The position numbers and the translations under genes are program-made. A stretch of DNA of 32,860 nucleotides. It comes from Verrucomicrobiota bacterium (lineage in GTDB: Bacteria > Verrucomicrobiota > Verrucomicrobiia > Opitutales > Opitutaceae). The DNA lies in the NCBI GenBank assembly GCA_023410155.1, contig JAEYQF010000002.1, positions 1 to 32,860 on the forward strand, given 5' to 3'. The notes beneath the pieces were generated by a model, which was given only the letters and a program-made list of their open reading frames with translations, ran no database searches and had not been told where the DNA came from. Of this stretch, positions 31,852 through 32,860 are shown piece by piece (within the stretch, counting starts at the first letter, position 1; each line of letters opens with the position of its first letter).

Positions 31852-31873
31852 TAATCCTGTTTACGAAATCTGC

Positions 31874-32860
31874 TCAAATCACCCAGCTCTGCAGAATTTT
31901 TTGGTAGTTGGCGCGCTCATAGGCGGCCGGATCGGGGCAGCGACTGTGATTCATCGCGCCGCGGAGTTCGTCGATGTCGGAATACTCGTGTTTGATCATC
32001 CACGCTTCCAGATCGTGAAGGATCGACGTGAGGATGCGCGGGCCGTGCTTTAAAAGCACCGCGACCATCTGCACTGTCGTCGCGCCGGAGAGGAGAGCCT
32101 TGATGATGTCCTCGGTGTGGTGCGCGCCTCCGCTCGAAGAGAGCGAAAGTCTCGTCTGCGGCGAAAGGATTGCGAGCCAGCGCAAGCGCAGCAGGAGCTC
32201 GCTCGAGTCGGAAAGCCGGATCATGGGCATCGCTTCCAGAGCCTCGATATCGATATCGGGTTGGTAGAACCGATTGAACAACACCACGCCGGCGGCGCCC
32301 GCTTCCTCGAGCGCGGCGACGAAGTGCGGAAGCGCGGTGAGAAAGGGCGAGAGTTTCACCGCGACCGGGATGCGGACCGAGCGCACCACGTCGCGAACGA
32401 CGGTGAGCATCTGCTGCTCGACCTGCGCAGCGGAAAGCGCGGGATTGGTGACGAGTTGATAAAGGTTGAGCTCGACCGCATCGGCGCCGCAGGCCTCGCA
32501 CTGGCGAGCGTAGTCGACCCAGGCTCCACAGGTGCGGCCGTTGAGCGAGGCGATCACGGGAATCGTGAGGGCGGCCTTCAGGTGCACGATCTGGCGGAGG
32601 TAGTGGTCGGGCGTGAGCTGGTAACCTTCGTAGTTGGGGAAATACGATAACCCCTCGGGGTTGGTGTCGGCGGGCTCGTCCGTGGCGCGCAGCAGGGCGC
32701 GTTGTTCCATTTCGATCTGCTCTTCGAAAAGCGAGCGCATGACGATCGCGCCGGCGCCGGCTTCCTGCAGCGGGCTCGCGGTGTGCAGATGAACCCAAAA
32801 AGGCGAAGCGCCGACGACGAGCGGATTGCGCAGGCGAAGGCCGAGGTAGGTGGTTTCGAG
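31874..32860 (-). CDS. Dihydroorotate dehydrogenase-like FMN protein, 5' end cut
   Basis: The frame is open to the right edge; 329 codons including the stop are visible and only a few N-terminal residues are missing. It begins TTYLGLRLRNPLVVGASPFW and continues with GAIVMRSLFEEQIEMEQ, typical of the PyrD-like TIM-barrel family annotated as dihydroorotate dehydrogenase-like. VIASLNGRTCGAWVDYARQC and PVAVKLSPFLTALPHF match strands and flavin contacts. SSSGGAHHTEDIIKALLSGA is the phosphate-binding part of the barrel. These proteins are related to, but distinct from, pyrimidine-pathway PyrD, and often occur next to pyruvate:ferredoxin oxidoreductase genes. Substrate unknown. Confidence 0.9.
   Translation of the reverse strand, partial: LETTYLGLRLRNPLVVGASPFWVHLHTASPLQEAGAGAIVMRSLFEEQIEMEQRALLRATDEPADTNPEGLSYFPNYEGYQLTPDHYLRQIVHLKAALTIPVIASLNGRTCGAWVDYARQCEACGADAVELNLYQLVTNPALSAAQVEQQMLTVVRDVVRSVRIPVAVKLSPFLTALPHFVAALEEAGAAGVVLFNRFYQPDIDIEALEAMPMIRLSDSSELLLRLRWLAILSPQTRLSLSSSGGAHHTEDIIKALLSGATTVQMVAVLLKHGPRILTSILHDLEAWMIKHEYSDIDELRGAMNHSRCPDPAAYERANYQKILQSWVI

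Overview
The window looks like chromosomal core DNA from a high-GC Gram-negative bacterium, most likely Verrucomicrobiota of the Opitutaceae type. The evidence is inference from gene content: a KdsD Kdo-pathway isomerase, a PilM-N-O-P-Q-like secretin operon, a DUF3185 protein, a DUF4914 protein, an S46 dipeptidyl-peptidase, and a tiny AURKAIP1/COX24-like basic protein. No phage, transposase, CRISPR array, tRNA or rRNA was seen.

Layout. 1-4177: an AddB-like nuclease (5' end outside the window) translationally coupled to an AddA-like helicase-nuclease. 4304-4405: a 33-residue basic ribosomal-type protein with its own terminator. 4678-9121: five coupled genes for the inner-membrane platform, periplasmic link and outer-membrane secretin of a type IV pilus or type II secretion machine. 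9313-11011: a CPBP membrane protease divergent from a polyprenyl diphosphate synthase. 11160-12607: an ECF sigma factor coupled to a single-span membrane protein. 12699-17053: two unrelated fumarases, class II (+) and class I iron-sulfur (-), separated by YjbQ and a GNAT acetyltransferase. 17184-19438: KdsD coupled to a Gfo/Idh oxidoreductase. 19515-21939: a LysM lipoprotein, a class I aminotransferase and DUF3185. 22125-24958: a class III aminotransferase broken by one in-frame TAA, downstream of two bacterial PH-domain membrane proteins. 25096-28076: a PEPCK-like DUF4914 protein divergent from a PocR-AraC regulator. 28244-32860: a ChrA-type transporter, an S46 peptidase and a dihydroorotate-dehydrogenase-like protein cut by the right edge.

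The most unusual signal lies between genes. At least four intergenic regions (9186-9317, 14214-14323, 21948-22035, 31680-31789) hold tandem arrays of a degenerate unit exactly 22 nt long, and a weaker fifth copy lies at 28112-28176. All read in the same orientation, all sit next to gene 3' ends, and two are followed by the same short CACAG-type box. The unit is an imperfect palindrome and cannot be coding because 22 is not a multiple of 3. This looks like a dispersed repeat family, function unknown. The second notable item is the single nonsense codon in the otherwise intact class III aminotransferase.
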